From assembly GCF_029892565.1 (NCBI RefSeq), contig NZ_JARXVH010000021.1, forward strand, positions 1 through 64,000: 64,000 bases of DNA. Direction: 5' to 3'. This stretch comes from Streptomyces pseudovenezuelae (GTDB lineage: Bacteria; Actinomycetota; Actinomycetes; Streptomycetales; Streptomycetaceae). The notes under the pieces are model-generated. The model was not told where the DNA came from. It did no database searches and worked only from the letters and a program-made list of their open reading frames with translations. Made by a program: the position numbers and the translations under genes. Below, in pieces: positions 42,213 through 50,731 of this stretch. The stretch's first letter is position 1. Every line of letters begins with the position of its first letter.

Positions 42213-43358
42213 TCAGAGGTTGCCGCGGCGCTCCTGCTCGCGCTCGATCGCCTCGAACAGGGCCTTGAAGTTGCCCTTGCCGAAGCCCATCGAGCCGTGC
42301 CGCTCGATCATCTCGAAGAAGACGGTCGGCCGGTCCTGGACCGGCTTGGTGAAGATCTGCAGCAGATAGCCGTCCTCGTCACGGTCGACGAGGATCTTCA
42401 GCTCACGCAGCGTCTCGACGGGGACGCGGGTCTCGCCGGCCCACTCACCGAGGGTGTCGTAGTAGGAGTCCGGGGTGTCGAGGAACTGGACGCCGGCCGC
42501 ACGCATGGTCCGTACCGTGCGCACGATGTCGTTCGTGTTGAGCGCGATGTGCTGGACGCCCGCGCCGCCGTAGAACTCCAGGTACTCGTCGATCTGGGAC
42601 TTCTTCTTGGCGATGGCGGGCTCGTTGATCGGGAACTTGACCTTGAGCGTGCCGTCGGCCACCACCTTGGACATCAGCGCGCTGTACTCGGTCGCGATGT
42701 CGTCGCCCACGAACTCCTTCATGTTCGTGAAGCCCATGACCTTGTTGTAGAAGCCGACCCACTCGTTCATGCGGCCGAGTTCCACGTTGCCGACGCAGTG
42801 GTCGATCGCCTGGAAGGTGCGCTGGGCGGCCGGTTCGACGATGGGGCTCGCGGCGGTGAAACCGGGCAGGTAGGGGCCGTCGTAGGCGGTGCGCTCGACG
42901 AGCGTGTGGCGGGTCTCGCCGTAGGTGGCGATCGCGGCGAGTACGACGATGCCGTGCTCGTCCTTGACCTCGTACGGCTCGGCCAGCGAGCGGGCGCCGT
43001 GCTCGATCGCGTAGGCGTACGCGGCGCGCGCGTCCGGGACCTCGATGGCGAGGTCGACGACGCCGTCGCCGTGCTCGGCCACGTGCTCGGCGAGGAAGTG
43101 GCCCCAGGTGGTGGCGGGCTTGATGACGGAGGTGAACACGAAGCGGGCGGAGCCGTTCTCCAGGACGTAGCTCGCGGTCTCGCGGCTGCCGTTCTCCGGA
43201 CCGGAGTAGGCGACCAGCCGCATGCCGAAGGCCGTGGAGTAGTAGTGCGCCGCCTGCTTGGCGTTGCCCACGGCGAAGACGACCGCGTCCATTCCCTTGA
43301 CCGGGAAGGGGTCGGCCTGCCGGGCGGTGTCGGGAGTGTGGTGTGTGGTCTGCGTCAT
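42213..43358 (-). CDS. hppD: 4-Hydroxyphenylpyruvate dioxygenase
   Basis: This 381-residue non-haem iron dioxygenase turns 4-hydroxyphenylpyruvate into homogentisate in tyrosine breakdown and in pigment formation. The iron ligands His187 (AIDHCVG), His270 (GVQHIALNT) and Glu349 (VFFEMIER) fall at the same numbers as in the crystallised S. avermitilis enzyme. N- and C-terminal glyoxalase-fold halves are complete. It is divergent from an Lrp-type regulator gene 126 bases away; repeated ATTCTGT-CAG elements in the gap suggest control by it. Confidence 0.96.
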   Translation of the reverse strand: MTQTTHHTPDTARQADPFPVKGMDAVVFAVGNAKQAAHYYSTAFGMRLVAYSGPENGSRETASYVLENGSARFVFTSVIKPATTWGHFLAEHVAEHGDGVVDLAIEVPDARAAYAYAIEHGARSLAEPYEVKDEHGIVVLAAIATYGETRHTLVERTAYDGPYLPGFTAASPIVEPAAQRTFQAIDHCVGNVELGRMNEWVGFYNKVMGFTNMKEFVGDDIATEYSALMSKVVADGTLKVKFPINEPAIAKKKSQIDEYLEFYGGAGVQHIALNTNDIVRTVRTMRAAGVQFLDTPDSYYDTLGEWAGETRVPVETLRELKILVDRDEDGYLLQIFTKPVQDRPTVFFEMIERHGSMGFGKGNFKALFEAIEREQERRGNL

Positions 43359-43414
43359 GAGGGAAGCGTGACCCTGCCCTGCAAGGTGCGCAATAGTTCG
43401 CGTATTCGCTGGGC

Positions 43415-43458
43415 ATTCTGTTCAGTGAGAGGCGGGCCTGCCTCGTAATTCTGTACAG
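43415..43458. promoter_or_regulatory. Phased direct repeats between hppD and lrp-like gene
   Basis: ATTCTGTTCAG (43415-43425) and ATTCTGTACAG (43448-43458) are direct repeats with start points 33 bp apart, about three helical turns. The second contains the palindrome CTGTACAG. This is the sort of phased site an Lrp octamer uses. Binding is inferred. Confidence 0.5.
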
Positions 43459-43484
43459 GATGACCACCATTCCGGGAGGTTGCC

Positions 43485-43991
43485 GTGGCCATTGACGAGC
43501 TGGACGGGCGGATCATCGTGCTGCTGGCGCGGGAGCCGCGGATGGGGGTGCTGGAGATGTCCCGGCGGCTGGGGGTGGCCCGCGGGACCGCGCAGGCCCG
43601 GCTGGACCGGCTTCAGTCGAATGGCGTCATCCGCGGATTCGGCCCGCAGGTGGATCCGGCGGCGCTCGGCTACCCGGTCACCGCCTTCGCCACGCTGGAG
43701 ATCCGGCAGGGGCAAGGCCCGGACGTACGGGCGCACTTGGCGACCGTGCCGGAGGTGCTGGAGCTGCACACCACCACCGGCAGCGGGGACATGCTGTGCC
43801 GGCTGGTGGCCCGCTCCAACGCCGATCTCCAGCGGGTCATCGACCGGGTTGTCGGTTTTGATGGGATCGTCCGGGCCGCCACCGCGATCGTGATGGAGAA
43901 CCCCGTTCCGCTGCGGTTCATCCCGCTGGTGGAGCAGGCGGCCACGGACGAGGGCCTCCCTTTCCGGCCCACCGACCGCGAGAGGACCTAG
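43485..43991 (+). CDS. Lrp/AsnC-family transcriptional regulator
   Basis: This 168-residue regulator has an N-terminal helix-turn-helix (ELDGRIIVLLAREPRMGVLEMSRRLGVARGTAQARLDRLQSNGVI) and a RAM ligand-binding domain (VTAFATLEIRQ, TTTGSGDMLCRLVARS, ATAIVMENPVPLR). GGGAGG lies 5 bases before the GTG. Its position divergent from hppD suggests it senses tyrosine or a related metabolite and controls hppD; the ligand is inferred only. Confidence 0.88.
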   Translation: MAIDELDGRIIVLLAREPRMGVLEMSRRLGVARGTAQARLDRLQSNGVIRGFGPQVDPAALGYPVTAFATLEIRQGQGPDVRAHLATVPEVLELHTTTGSGDMLCRLVARSNADLQRVIDRVVGFDGIVRAATAIVMENPVPLRFIPLVEQAATDEGLPFRPTDRERT

Positions 43992-44038
43992 CTCCTTAAG
44001 AACACGGCCCCGCCGCCGACCGCCTGGAGTGAGCGCGT

Positions 44039-44686
44039 GTGAACTTCTGGGAGTACCTCGGCAACCGCCATCAGCAGTTGCTCACGGATGCCTACCAGCA
44101 CGCCAGCGCCGTCTTCCAGTGCATGGTGGTGGCCACCCTGCTCGGCGTGCTGATCGGGGTCGTCACCTACCGCAGCGAATGGGCCGGCAACCTCGCGACG
44201 ACGGCCACCTCGACCATCCTGACCGTGCCGTCGCTGGCCATGATCGGTCTGCTCATCCCGATCGTCGGCCTGGGCGTGCCGCCCACGGTGATCGCGCTGA
44301 CGCTGTACGGGCTGCTGCCGATCGTGCGCAACGCGATCGTCGGACTGCGCGGGGTCGACCCCTCGCTGGTCGACGCGGCCCGCGGCATCGGGATGTCCCG
44401 GCTGATGCAACTGGTACGGGTGGAGCTGCCGCTGGCCTGGCCGCCGATCCTGACCGGGATCCGGGTCTCCACGCAGATGCTGATGGGCATCGCCGCCATC
44501 GCCGCGTACGCCTCCGGGCCCGGCCTCGGCAACGAGATCTTCCGCGGCATCGCCTCGCTGGGCAGCAAGAACGCGCTCAACCAGGTCCTCGCGGGCACGC
44601 TCGGGATCATCGTCCTGGCGCTGCTGTTCGACGCCGCCTACGTCCTGATCGGACGGCTGACCATTCCGAGGGGCATCCGTGACTGA
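44039..44686 (+). CDS. Betaine/choline-type ABC importer permease 1
   Basis: This 215-residue inner-membrane permease has about five helices and the EAA coupling motif DAARGIGMSRLMQLVRVELPL. It belongs to the OpuCB/ProW-type group. The gene begins with a GTG and overlaps the ATPase gene by 8 bases. It starts a four-gene operon (permease, ATPase, permease, binding protein) for compatible-solute uptake, with no regulator upstream in the unit. Confidence 0.88.
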   Translation: MNFWEYLGNRHQQLLTDAYQHASAVFQCMVVATLLGVLIGVVTYRSEWAGNLATTATSTILTVPSLAMIGLLIPIVGLGVPPTVIALTLYGLLPIVRNAIVGLRGVDPSLVDAARGIGMSRLMQLVRVELPLAWPPILTGIRVSTQMLMGIAAIAAYASGPGLGNEIFRGIASLGSKNALNQVLAGTLGIIVLALLFDAAYVLIGRLTIPRGIRD

Positions 44687-45986
44687 GACTTCCGCGCCCG
44701 AGCCGGGCACGTCCGGAACGGCCCGGTCCGAGGCGGCCCAGGCCCAGGAGCCGAACGCCACCACCGGGGCGACGATCGAGCTGGAGAACCTCACCAAGCG
44801 CTACCCGGGCAGCCCCAGCCCGGCCGTGGACAACGTGAACATGGAGATCAAGGCGGGCGAACTCGTCGTCTTCGTCGGCCCGTCGGGCTGCGGCAAGTCC
44901 ACCACCCTCAAGATGATCAACCGGCTGATCGAGCCGACCGGCGGCCGCATCCGCATCGGCGGCGAGGACGTCACCGACATCGACCCGGTGAAGCTGCGCC
45001 GCAAGGTCGGCTACGCGATCCAGTCGGCCGGTCTCTTCCCGCACATGACCGTCGCCCAGAACATCTCCCTCGTGCCGAGGATGATCGGCTGGTCCAAGAC
45101 GCGGACCAGGGCGCGGGTCGAGGAGCTGCTGGACCTCGTCGGGCTCGACCCGGCCGAGTTCCGGGGCCGCTATCCACGCCAGTTGTCGGGCGGTCAGCAG
45201 CAACGGGTGGGCGTGGCACGGGCGTTGGCGGCCGATCCGCCGGTGCTGCTGATGGACGAGCCGTTCGGCGCGGTCGACCCGATCACGCGCGACCATCTCC
45301 AGGACGAACTGATCAGGCTCCAGCACGAGTTGCACAAGACGATCGTCTTCGTCACGCACGACTTCGACGAGGCGATCAAGCTCGGCGACCGTATCGCCGT
45401 CCTGCGCGACCACTCCCACATCGCCCAGTTCGACACCCCGGAGGCGATCCTCACCAACCCGGCCGACGACTTCGTCTCCGGGTTCGTGGGCGCGGGTGCG
45501 GCCCTCAAGCGGCTCAACCTGACCCGCGTACGGGACGTCGAGGTCCGGGACTACCCGACGGTGACCGTCGACGACCCGCTCCAGCTGATCTTCGACAAGC
45601 TCCGGGACAGCGGCACCAACGAGATCCTGCTGCTGGACAAGCGGGGCCGCCCCTACAAGTGGCTCAGACGCGGCGACCTCATGCGGGCCCGCGGCTCGCT
45701 GGCCCGCGCGGGCACGCTGGTGCACGACACGGTGACCCGGGACGCCACCCTGCGGGACGCGCTGGAGGCGGTGCTGACCGACAACGCGGGGCGGACGGTG
45801 GTGACCGGGCGGCGCGGTGAGTACGAGGGTGTCGTCGACATGGAGACGCTCATGAACTCCGTGCACGAACTGCTGGAGGCCGACCGCCTGGAGGCCATGG
45901 AGCACCAGCACGAGCTGGAGGAGGCCCGGGCCGCGCAGACACACGCGGAGCAGGAAGGCGTCGACGAAGGGGAGTCGACGTCGTGA
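44679..45986 (+). CDS. Betaine/choline-type ABC importer ATPase with CBS domains
   Basis: This 435-residue ATPase has Walker A GPSGCGKST at 67-75, signature LSGGQ at 169-173 and Walker B LLMDEPFGAVD near 190-200. After the ATPase core come two CBS-type segments (VRDYPTVTVDDPLQLIFDKL and VTRDATLRDALEAVLTDNAGRTVVTGRRGEYEGVVDMETLM). In OpuA/OpuC systems CBS pairs sense ionic strength or c-di-AMP. An extra 30-residue N-terminus and an acidic C-tail are present. It overlaps both neighbouring genes, so expression is coupled. Confidence 0.92.
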   Translation: MTETSAPEPGTSGTARSEAAQAQEPNATTGATIELENLTKRYPGSPSPAVDNVNMEIKAGELVVFVGPSGCGKSTTLKMINRLIEPTGGRIRIGGEDVTDIDPVKLRRKVGYAIQSAGLFPHMTVAQNISLVPRMIGWSKTRTRARVEELLDLVGLDPAEFRGRYPRQLSGGQQQRVGVARALAADPPVLLMDEPFGAVDPITRDHLQDELIRLQHELHKTIVFVTHDFDEAIKLGDRIAVLRDHSHIAQFDTPEAILTNPADDFVSGFVGAGAALKRLNLTRVRDVEVRDYPTVTVDDPLQLIFDKLRDSGTNEILLLDKRGRPYKWLRRGDLMRARGSLARAGTLVHDTVTRDATLRDALEAVLTDNAGRTVVTGRRGEYEGVVDMETLMNSVHELLEADRLEAMEHQHELEEARAAQTHAEQEGVDEGESTS

Positions 45987-46849
45987 CCAGCCCCGCGGAA
46001 CACAAGAGGCCCGCCGGCGAGCACGAGGTGAAGGGGCTCGCCTTCCGGGACGAGGGCGAGGACGGGGGCGGGGATGGGGCCGGGCAAGAGGCTTCCCCGC
46101 AACGGCCGAGGCGCCGCGTCACCTGGCAGAAGCTGACCTTCCTGCCGGCCTTCCTGATCGCGGTGCTCCTGGCCACTTGGCTCTGGTTCCAGCAGGCGCA
46201 CCTGGACTCGATCTCCGAGAACGCGATCTCCAACGGGCAGGTCTCCAAGGCGCTGTGGCAGCACGTCGAACTGACCGTGATCTCCACGTTCTTCGTGCTG
46301 ATCATCGCCATCCCGCTGGGCATCCTGCTGACCCGCAAGGCGTTCCGCAAGGGCACCCCGGTGGCGATGACGTTCGCCAACATGGGCCAGGCGACCCCGG
46401 CGATCGGCCTGCTGGCCCTGCTCGTCATCTGGCTCGGCACCGGCATGAAGGCCGCCCTGATCGGCATCATCATCTACGCCGTCCTGCCGGTGCTGTCCAA
46501 CACGATCGCCGGCCTCAAGGCGAACGACCCGACCCTCCTCGAAGCGGCCCGCGGCATCGGCATGTCCCCCCTGGGCGTGCTCGCCAAGGTCGAACTCCCC
46601 CTCGCCGTCCCGCTGATCCTGGCCGGCGTCCGCACCGCCCTGGTCCTGAACGTCGGCACGGCCACGCTCGCCACCTTCGGCGGGGGCGGCGGCCTCGGCG
46701 TCCTGATCACCACCGGCATCACCAACCAACGCATGCCGGTGCTGATGCTGGGCTCGATCCTCACGGTGGCGCTGGCGCTGCTCGTGGACTGGCTCGCGTC
46801 CCTGGCCGAACTGCTGTTGCGGCCGCGGGGGTTGGAGGTGTCGACATGA
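45983..46849 (+). CDS. Betaine/choline-type ABC importer permease 2
   Basis: This 288-residue permease has a hydrophilic N-terminus of about 48 residues and about six helices. It carries the EAA motif EAARGIGMSPLGVLAKVELPLAVPLI. It pairs with permease 1 to form the heterodimeric channel. It overlaps the ATPase stop by 4 bases and the binding-protein start by 4 bases (ATGA). Confidence 0.88.
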   Translation: MTSPAEHKRPAGEHEVKGLAFRDEGEDGGGDGAGQEASPQRPRRRVTWQKLTFLPAFLIAVLLATWLWFQQAHLDSISENAISNGQVSKALWQHVELTVISTFFVLIIAIPLGILLTRKAFRKGTPVAMTFANMGQATPAIGLLALLVIWLGTGMKAALIGIIIYAVLPVLSNTIAGLKANDPTLLEAARGIGMSPLGVLAKVELPLAVPLILAGVRTALVLNVGTATLATFGGGGGLGVLITTGITNQRMPVLMLGSILTVALALLVDWLASLAELLLRPRGLEVST

Positions 46850-47811
46850 GACGGCACATCGGCGGTCGCCTGCTGCTGACCGGAGTCCTCGTGGCTTCCG
46901 CCGGCTGCGGACTGACCAGCGGCTCACCCATGGTCGACGACGTGACGCCCGGCTCGATCGGGAAGGGCGAGCCCCTCAAGGGCGCCCATCTCACGGTCAC
47001 CTCGAAGGAGTTCACCGAGCAGCTGATCCTCGGCGCGATGATGGGCATCGCCTTCGAGGCGGCCGGCGCGGACGTCCTCGACCGCACGGGCATCCAGGGC
47101 TCCATCGGCGCGCGGGAGGCCGTCAAGAGCGGGGACGCGGACGGCATGTACGAGTACACGGGCACCGCCTGGATCACGTACCTCGGCAACGGCAAGCCGA
47201 TCACCGACCCCGAACAGCAGTGGCAGGCGGTGCACGACGCGGACCTGAAGAACGGCCTGACCTGGCTGCCGCCGTCCGCCCTGAACAACACCTACGCGCT
47301 GGCCATGAACCGGTCCCACTACAAGAAGTACGGCACGAAGACCCTCTCCGACGTGGCCGCACTGGCCAAGTCGGACCCCGGGGCCGTCACCGTCTGCGTG
47401 GAGAGCGAGTTCGCCAACCGGGCGGACGGGCTGCCGGGCATGGAGAAGGCGTACGGGATGAACCTGCCCGCGAAGAACATCACGCAGATGGACACCGGGA
47501 TCATCTACACCCAGGTGGCGAAGGGCAGTTGCGCCTACGGCGAGGTCTTCACGACCGACGGCCGCATCAAGTCCATGAACCTCGCGGTGATGCGGGACGA
47601 CAAGAAGTTCTTCCCCAACTACAACGTGGCCCCGGAGACCAACTCCAAGGCCCTGAAGAAGTACCCCGCGATCGCCGAGGTCCTCGACCCGATCACCAAG
47701 AAGCTGAACAACACGGTGGCGCAGTCGCTGAACGCGAAGGTGGACGTGGACGGGGAGGATCCGCATCAGGTGGCGCTGGACTGGATGAAGGCGGAGGGGT
47801 TTGTGAAGTAG
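46846..47811 (+). CDS. Betaine/choline-binding lipoprotein of ABC importer
   Basis: This 321-residue solute-binding lipoprotein has a signal peptide ending in VLVASAGC with Cys21 as the lipid-anchored residue. The mature protein is of the OpuCC/ProX-QAT type: LTVTSKEFTEQLILGAMMGIAFEAAG, GMYEYTGTAWITYLG, and PNYNVAPETNSKAL. The Tyr-rich GMYEYTGTAW segment fits an aromatic cage for quaternary ammonium groups. It is the last gene of the operon. Confidence 0.9.
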   Translation: MRRHIGGRLLLTGVLVASAGCGLTSGSPMVDDVTPGSIGKGEPLKGAHLTVTSKEFTEQLILGAMMGIAFEAAGADVLDRTGIQGSIGAREAVKSGDADGMYEYTGTAWITYLGNGKPITDPEQQWQAVHDADLKNGLTWLPPSALNNTYALAMNRSHYKKYGTKTLSDVAALAKSDPGAVTVCVESEFANRADGLPGMEKAYGMNLPAKNITQMDTGIIYTQVAKGSCAYGEVFTTDGRIKSMNLAVMRDDKKFFPNYNVAPETNSKALKKYPAIAEVLDPITKKLNNTVAQSLNAKVDVDGEDPHQVALDWMKAEGFVK

Positions 47812-47841
47812 CCCGGCAGGGGCGGAACTTACAAAGAAGAT

Positions 47842-47863
47842 GTTGCAAAGGACTCTTTGCAAC
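47842..47863. promoter_or_regulatory. Inverted repeat operator before ArsR-type gene
   Basis: GTTGCAAAG (47842-47850) and CTTTGCAAC (47855-47863) are perfectly complementary arms around GACT. They lie 15 bases before the regulator ATG. This is a candidate autoregulatory site. Confidence 0.6.
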
Positions 47864-47878
47864 GCTACCTTTGTACGC

Positions 47879-48451
47879 ATGACGCAGCCGGAAGAGTCCA
47901 AGTACCGCAAGCTGGACGCCCGTTCACTGCGCGGCATCGCCCATCCGCTGCGGATGCAGTTGCTGAGCGCGCTGCGGCTGCACGGGCCGGCCACCGCGTC
48001 GAGGCTCGCCGAGCGCCTGGGCGAGTCCAGCGGGGCCACCAGCTACCACCTGCGGCAGCTCGCCACGCACGGCTTCGTCGAGGACGCGCCGGAACAGGGC
48101 AAGGGGCGGGAGCGCTGGTGGCGGGCGGTCGACCAGGGGCTGGAGTTCGACAGCACCCAGCTCGCGGACCCGGACCCGGCGGTCCGAGGGGCCGCGGACG
48201 TGTTCCTGCACGAGATCGCGACCACCCACACCCGCGAGCTGTCGACCTGGCTCGGCACCCGCGAGGACTGGCAGCCCACCTGGTCGGGCGCCACCGACAT
48301 GAGCGACTGGACCGTCCGGCTCACCCCGGAGCGGACCCGTGAACTCATCGGCAAAATCCACGAGTTGCTCGAGAGCTACGAGGACGAGGACGCCCCCGGT
48401 ACCGAGCGGGTGCGCTTCCACACGCACGCCTTCCCGATCGAATCAGAGTGA
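47879..48451 (+). CDS. ArsR-type helix-turn-helix regulator
   Basis: This 190-residue protein has an ArsR-type winged helix in residues about 10-85 (LRGIAHPLRMQLLSALRLHGPATASRLAERLGESSGATSYHLRQLATHGFVEDAPEQGKGRERWW). A C-terminal helical domain of unknown sensing role follows. No metal-binding cysteines are visible. It follows the betaine transporter by 67 bases but has its own inverted repeat upstream, so it is likely autoregulated and not necessarily part of that operon. Confidence 0.82.
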   Translation: MTQPEESKYRKLDARSLRGIAHPLRMQLLSALRLHGPATASRLAERLGESSGATSYHLRQLATHGFVEDAPEQGKGRERWWRAVDQGLEFDSTQLADPDPAVRGAADVFLHEIATTHTRELSTWLGTREDWQPTWSGATDMSDWTVRLTPERTRELIGKIHELLESYEDEDAPGTERVRFHTHAFPIESE

Positions 48452-48465
48452 GACGAGGACGCCTG

Positions 48466-48651
48466 ATGCACCCGGACACATACCTCCAGCTGCACCGCAT
48501 ACGCGCCGCCGAACTCCAGGCCCAGGCCGCCGAACACCACCTCGCCCTACAAGCGAAGCGCCCCCGCGACCTCCGTACCCGCCTGGGCTGGACGCTGGTC
48601 GAGGTGGGCCTGCGACTGGCCGCAGCCCCCAACCCCGTACCGGCCGTCTAG
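48466..48651 (+). CDS. Small conserved hypothetical protein
   Basis: This 61-residue soluble protein begins MHPDTYLQLHRIRAAELQAQAAEHHLAL, probably a helix, and ends in a hydrophobic patch (GWTLVEVGLRLA). GAGGACGCC lies before the ATG, 14 bases after the ArsR stop, so it is probably co-transcribed with the regulator. Short proteins of this type (MHPDTYLQLH...) are recalled as frequent beside regulators in Streptomyces. Function is unknown. Confidence 0.6.
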   Translation: MHPDTYLQLHRIRAAELQAQAAEHHLALQAKRPRDLRTRLGWTLVEVGLRLAAAPNPVPAV

Positions 48652-48661
48652 GAGCCGTCGC

Positions 48662-49453
48662 CTAGCAACTGGGCACGGACCCCTTCGACGCCCCCAGCGC
48701 CACCAACGCCTTCACCGCACCCTTGAGGTCGGTCACCGGGATCAGCCGCAGCCCCTTGGGCAGTTCGGACTTGGCGTCGGCGCACTCGTCCTTGGGCACG
48801 AGGAACACCGTCGCCCCGTCGCGCCGCGCGGCCTGCGTCTTCAGGGCCACGCCCCCCACCGCGCCGACCGTCCCGTCCTCGGTGATGGTCCCCGTACCGG
48901 CGATGTTGCGGCCACCCGTGAGGTCGCCGCCGCTGCCGTCACCGTTCAGTTTGTCGATGATGCCGAGAGTGAAGAGCAGCCCGGCGCTGGGCCCGCCGAC
49001 GTCGGCGAGCTTGAGCGTGACCTTGACCTTCTTGTCGCTCAGGTCGAGGTAGTTCAGCGCCGCCTGGGTCGCCGCGTCCTGGGACTGCTCCATCTGCTCG
49101 GTGTTGTGCGCCTCGATCTCCTTGGTGCTCTCACCGCTCGGATAGACCGAGTCCCGCGGCATGACCGCCCGGTCCGTGGCGAACCACGCGTCGAGCACCT
49201 GGCTCAGCGAGACGTGCGTGTCCGGATTGGTCGCCTCGATCGTCGTCATCCGCAGCTGCCCGCTGGTGGCCCGCGTCGACGCGCCCGTGACCGTGATCAC
49301 CGGGGTGCCCTTGTTCTTACCGAGCACGTTCGCCGTCATCCCGGGCTGCGCCAGCGAGAACGGCAACGGCGCGAACACCGCGGTGGCGATCAACGCCACG
49401 ACGGGCAGAGCACAGACGGCGACGGCTTGGGGGCGCGTGAGGCGAGAGAGCAC
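48662..49453 (-). CDS. Membrane-anchored S16 (Lon-like) serine protease
   Basis: This 263-residue protein has an N-terminal membrane anchor (AVCALPVVALIATAVF) and a Lon-type proteolytic domain without ATPase or clear PDZ. The Ser156 nucleophile is in DVGGPSAGLLF and the Lys205 dyad member in GGVALKTQAARR. The intervening ITEDGTVGAVGG matches the family. It is an extracytoplasmic, ATP-independent Lon-like protease. Confidence 0.88.
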   Translation of the reverse strand: MLSRLTRPQAVAVCALPVVALIATAVFAPLPFSLAQPGMTANVLGKNKGTPVITVTGASTRATSGQLRMTTIEATNPDTHVSLSQVLDAWFATDRAVMPRDSVYPSGESTKEIEAHNTEQMEQSQDAATQAALNYLDLSDKKVKVTLKLADVGGPSAGLLFTLGIIDKLNGDGSGGDLTGGRNIAGTGTITEDGTVGAVGGVALKTQAARRDGATVFLVPKDECADAKSELPKGLRLIPVTDLKGAVKALVALGASKGSVPSC

Positions 49454-49535
49454 GGGGTCAATCTAACGTGAGGGGGACTTTCGGCCAGGCGGCGGCCTCT
49501 GGGGACAGGCGGGGATGAGCCCAGGTCAGCCAATT

Positions 49536-49605
49536 CCAGCCCGTCCGGCGTTTGAGGACGAGGCCGTCCAGGCCGAAGCGGGGGCCTGGGGGCGGCAGCC
49601 CCCAG
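49536..49605. repeat. Streptomyces intergenic repeat with hairpin
   Basis: The sequence CAGCCCGTCCGGCGTTTGAG, then GACGAGGCCGTCCAGGCCGA, then CTGGGGGC-loop-GCCCCCAG (49586-49605), recurs in many Streptomyces intergenic regions in my recollection. The GCCCCCAG hairpin with a GGCA loop would be a terminator or a repeat-borne structure. It lies between the S16 and IclR genes, in a stretch with no gene. Confidence 0.7.
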
Positions 49606-49677
49606 ACGGTGCCATCAACACCGGCATCCACGAAACGCCGGTAACCGGGCCAACCCCGCAGCTCAGCTGCACGCAGC

Positions 49678-50319
49678 TCAGCGCAACGCCTCGGCCACTT
49701 CCCGCGCCGCGTCGACAACCCGCGGCCCCACCCGCTCCGGCACCGCATCGACCAGCATCACAACCCCCACACTGCCCTCCACCCCCGTCACCCCGATAAG
49801 CGGCGCGGCAGCCCCACTGGCCCCCGCCTCCAGCTCCCCGTGCGTCAACGTGTACCCCGGCTCACTCAACGGCTGCGACCGCGCGGAGAGGATCGCCCGG
49901 CCGGCGGCCCCCCGGTCCAGCGGATGCCGGAACCCGGCCCGATAGGCCACGTGATAGTCCGTCCAGGTCGGCTCGACGACGGCCACGGCGAGCGCGTCCG
50001 CCCCGTCCACCAACGTCAGATGCGCGGTCGCCCCGATGTCCTCGGCCAGCGACCGAAGCGCGGGCAACGCAGCCTCGCGGACGAGCGGATGCACCTGCCG
50101 GCCAAGGCGCAGCACGCCGAGTCCGACCCGGGCGCGACCGCCCAAGTCCCGGCGTACGAGCGCGTGTTGTTCCAGCGTGGCGAGCAACCGGTACACGACG
50201 GTCCGGTTCACGCCCAGTCGATGGGAAAGCTCGGTGACGGTCAGCCCGTGGTCGGTGTCGGCCAGCAGCTTGAGGACACGCAGTCCCCGGTCGAGCGTCT
50301 GAGAGGTCTCCGCGGTCAC
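49678..50319 (-). CDS. IclR-family transcriptional regulator
   Basis: This 213-residue regulator has a winged helix (LDRGLRVLKLLADTDHGLTVTELSHRLGVNRTVVYRLLATLEQHALVRRDL). The effector domain has HLTLVDGADALAVAVVEPTWTDYHVAYRAGFRHPLDRGAAGRAIL. The GTG at 50319 is preferred because GGAGGAG is upstream; a GTG at 50328 lies on top of it. No operon partner is adjacent, so the target and ligand are unknown. Confidence 0.87.
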   Translation of the reverse strand: MTAETSQTLDRGLRVLKLLADTDHGLTVTELSHRLGVNRTVVYRLLATLEQHALVRRDLGGRARVGLGVLRLGRQVHPLVREAALPALRSLAEDIGATAHLTLVDGADALAVAVVEPTWTDYHVAYRAGFRHPLDRGAAGRAILSARSQPLSEPGYTLTHGELEAGASGAAAPLIGVTGVEGSVGVVMLVDAVPERVGPRVVDAAREVAEALR

Positions 50320-50731
50320 GACGCCCACTCCTCCAAGTGGTGAGGTCGGCGGCTCTCATCGCGGCGGTTGCGTCACCGAGTCCCGTCAGTGACGCGCTTC
50401 AGAGGCCGCCGGTCGGCCGGCGGTCCGGCGCTCCGGACCGCGTCGCTTCACGGCTGCGCTCCGCGGCGGCGCTGCCACGGGGCGTGTGCGTAGCGGGACA
50501 GTAGCGAAGCGGGTTCGCTCAGCGGAAGGCTCCGTCCAGAATCCGGGCACCGACGGGACGGGAGTACCAGCGTTTGTCCTGATACGGGCCCCCGTCGGCA
50601 CCGAACAAAGGCGTCCTGCGCACCGATTGCGCGCCCCTACGGACTGATCGCACGTCCCTTGCGCCACCGACCGCGGACACACCCCGACACCGCGCAGGCA
50701 GACACACACCCCGCCACCGAATGCGAGGCCG
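50320..50731. other. Gene-poor gap with paired hairpins
   Basis: No convincing gene is seen. Two overlapping inverted repeats stand at 50406-50423 (CCGCCGG/CCGGCGG) and 50422-50439 (GGTCCGG/CCGGACC, loop CGCT). The rest is Arg/Pro/Cys-coding noise in all frames with a few local repeats (GTCGGCACCGA type). It probably holds the helicase 3' region and the IclR promoter. Confidence 0.5.
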
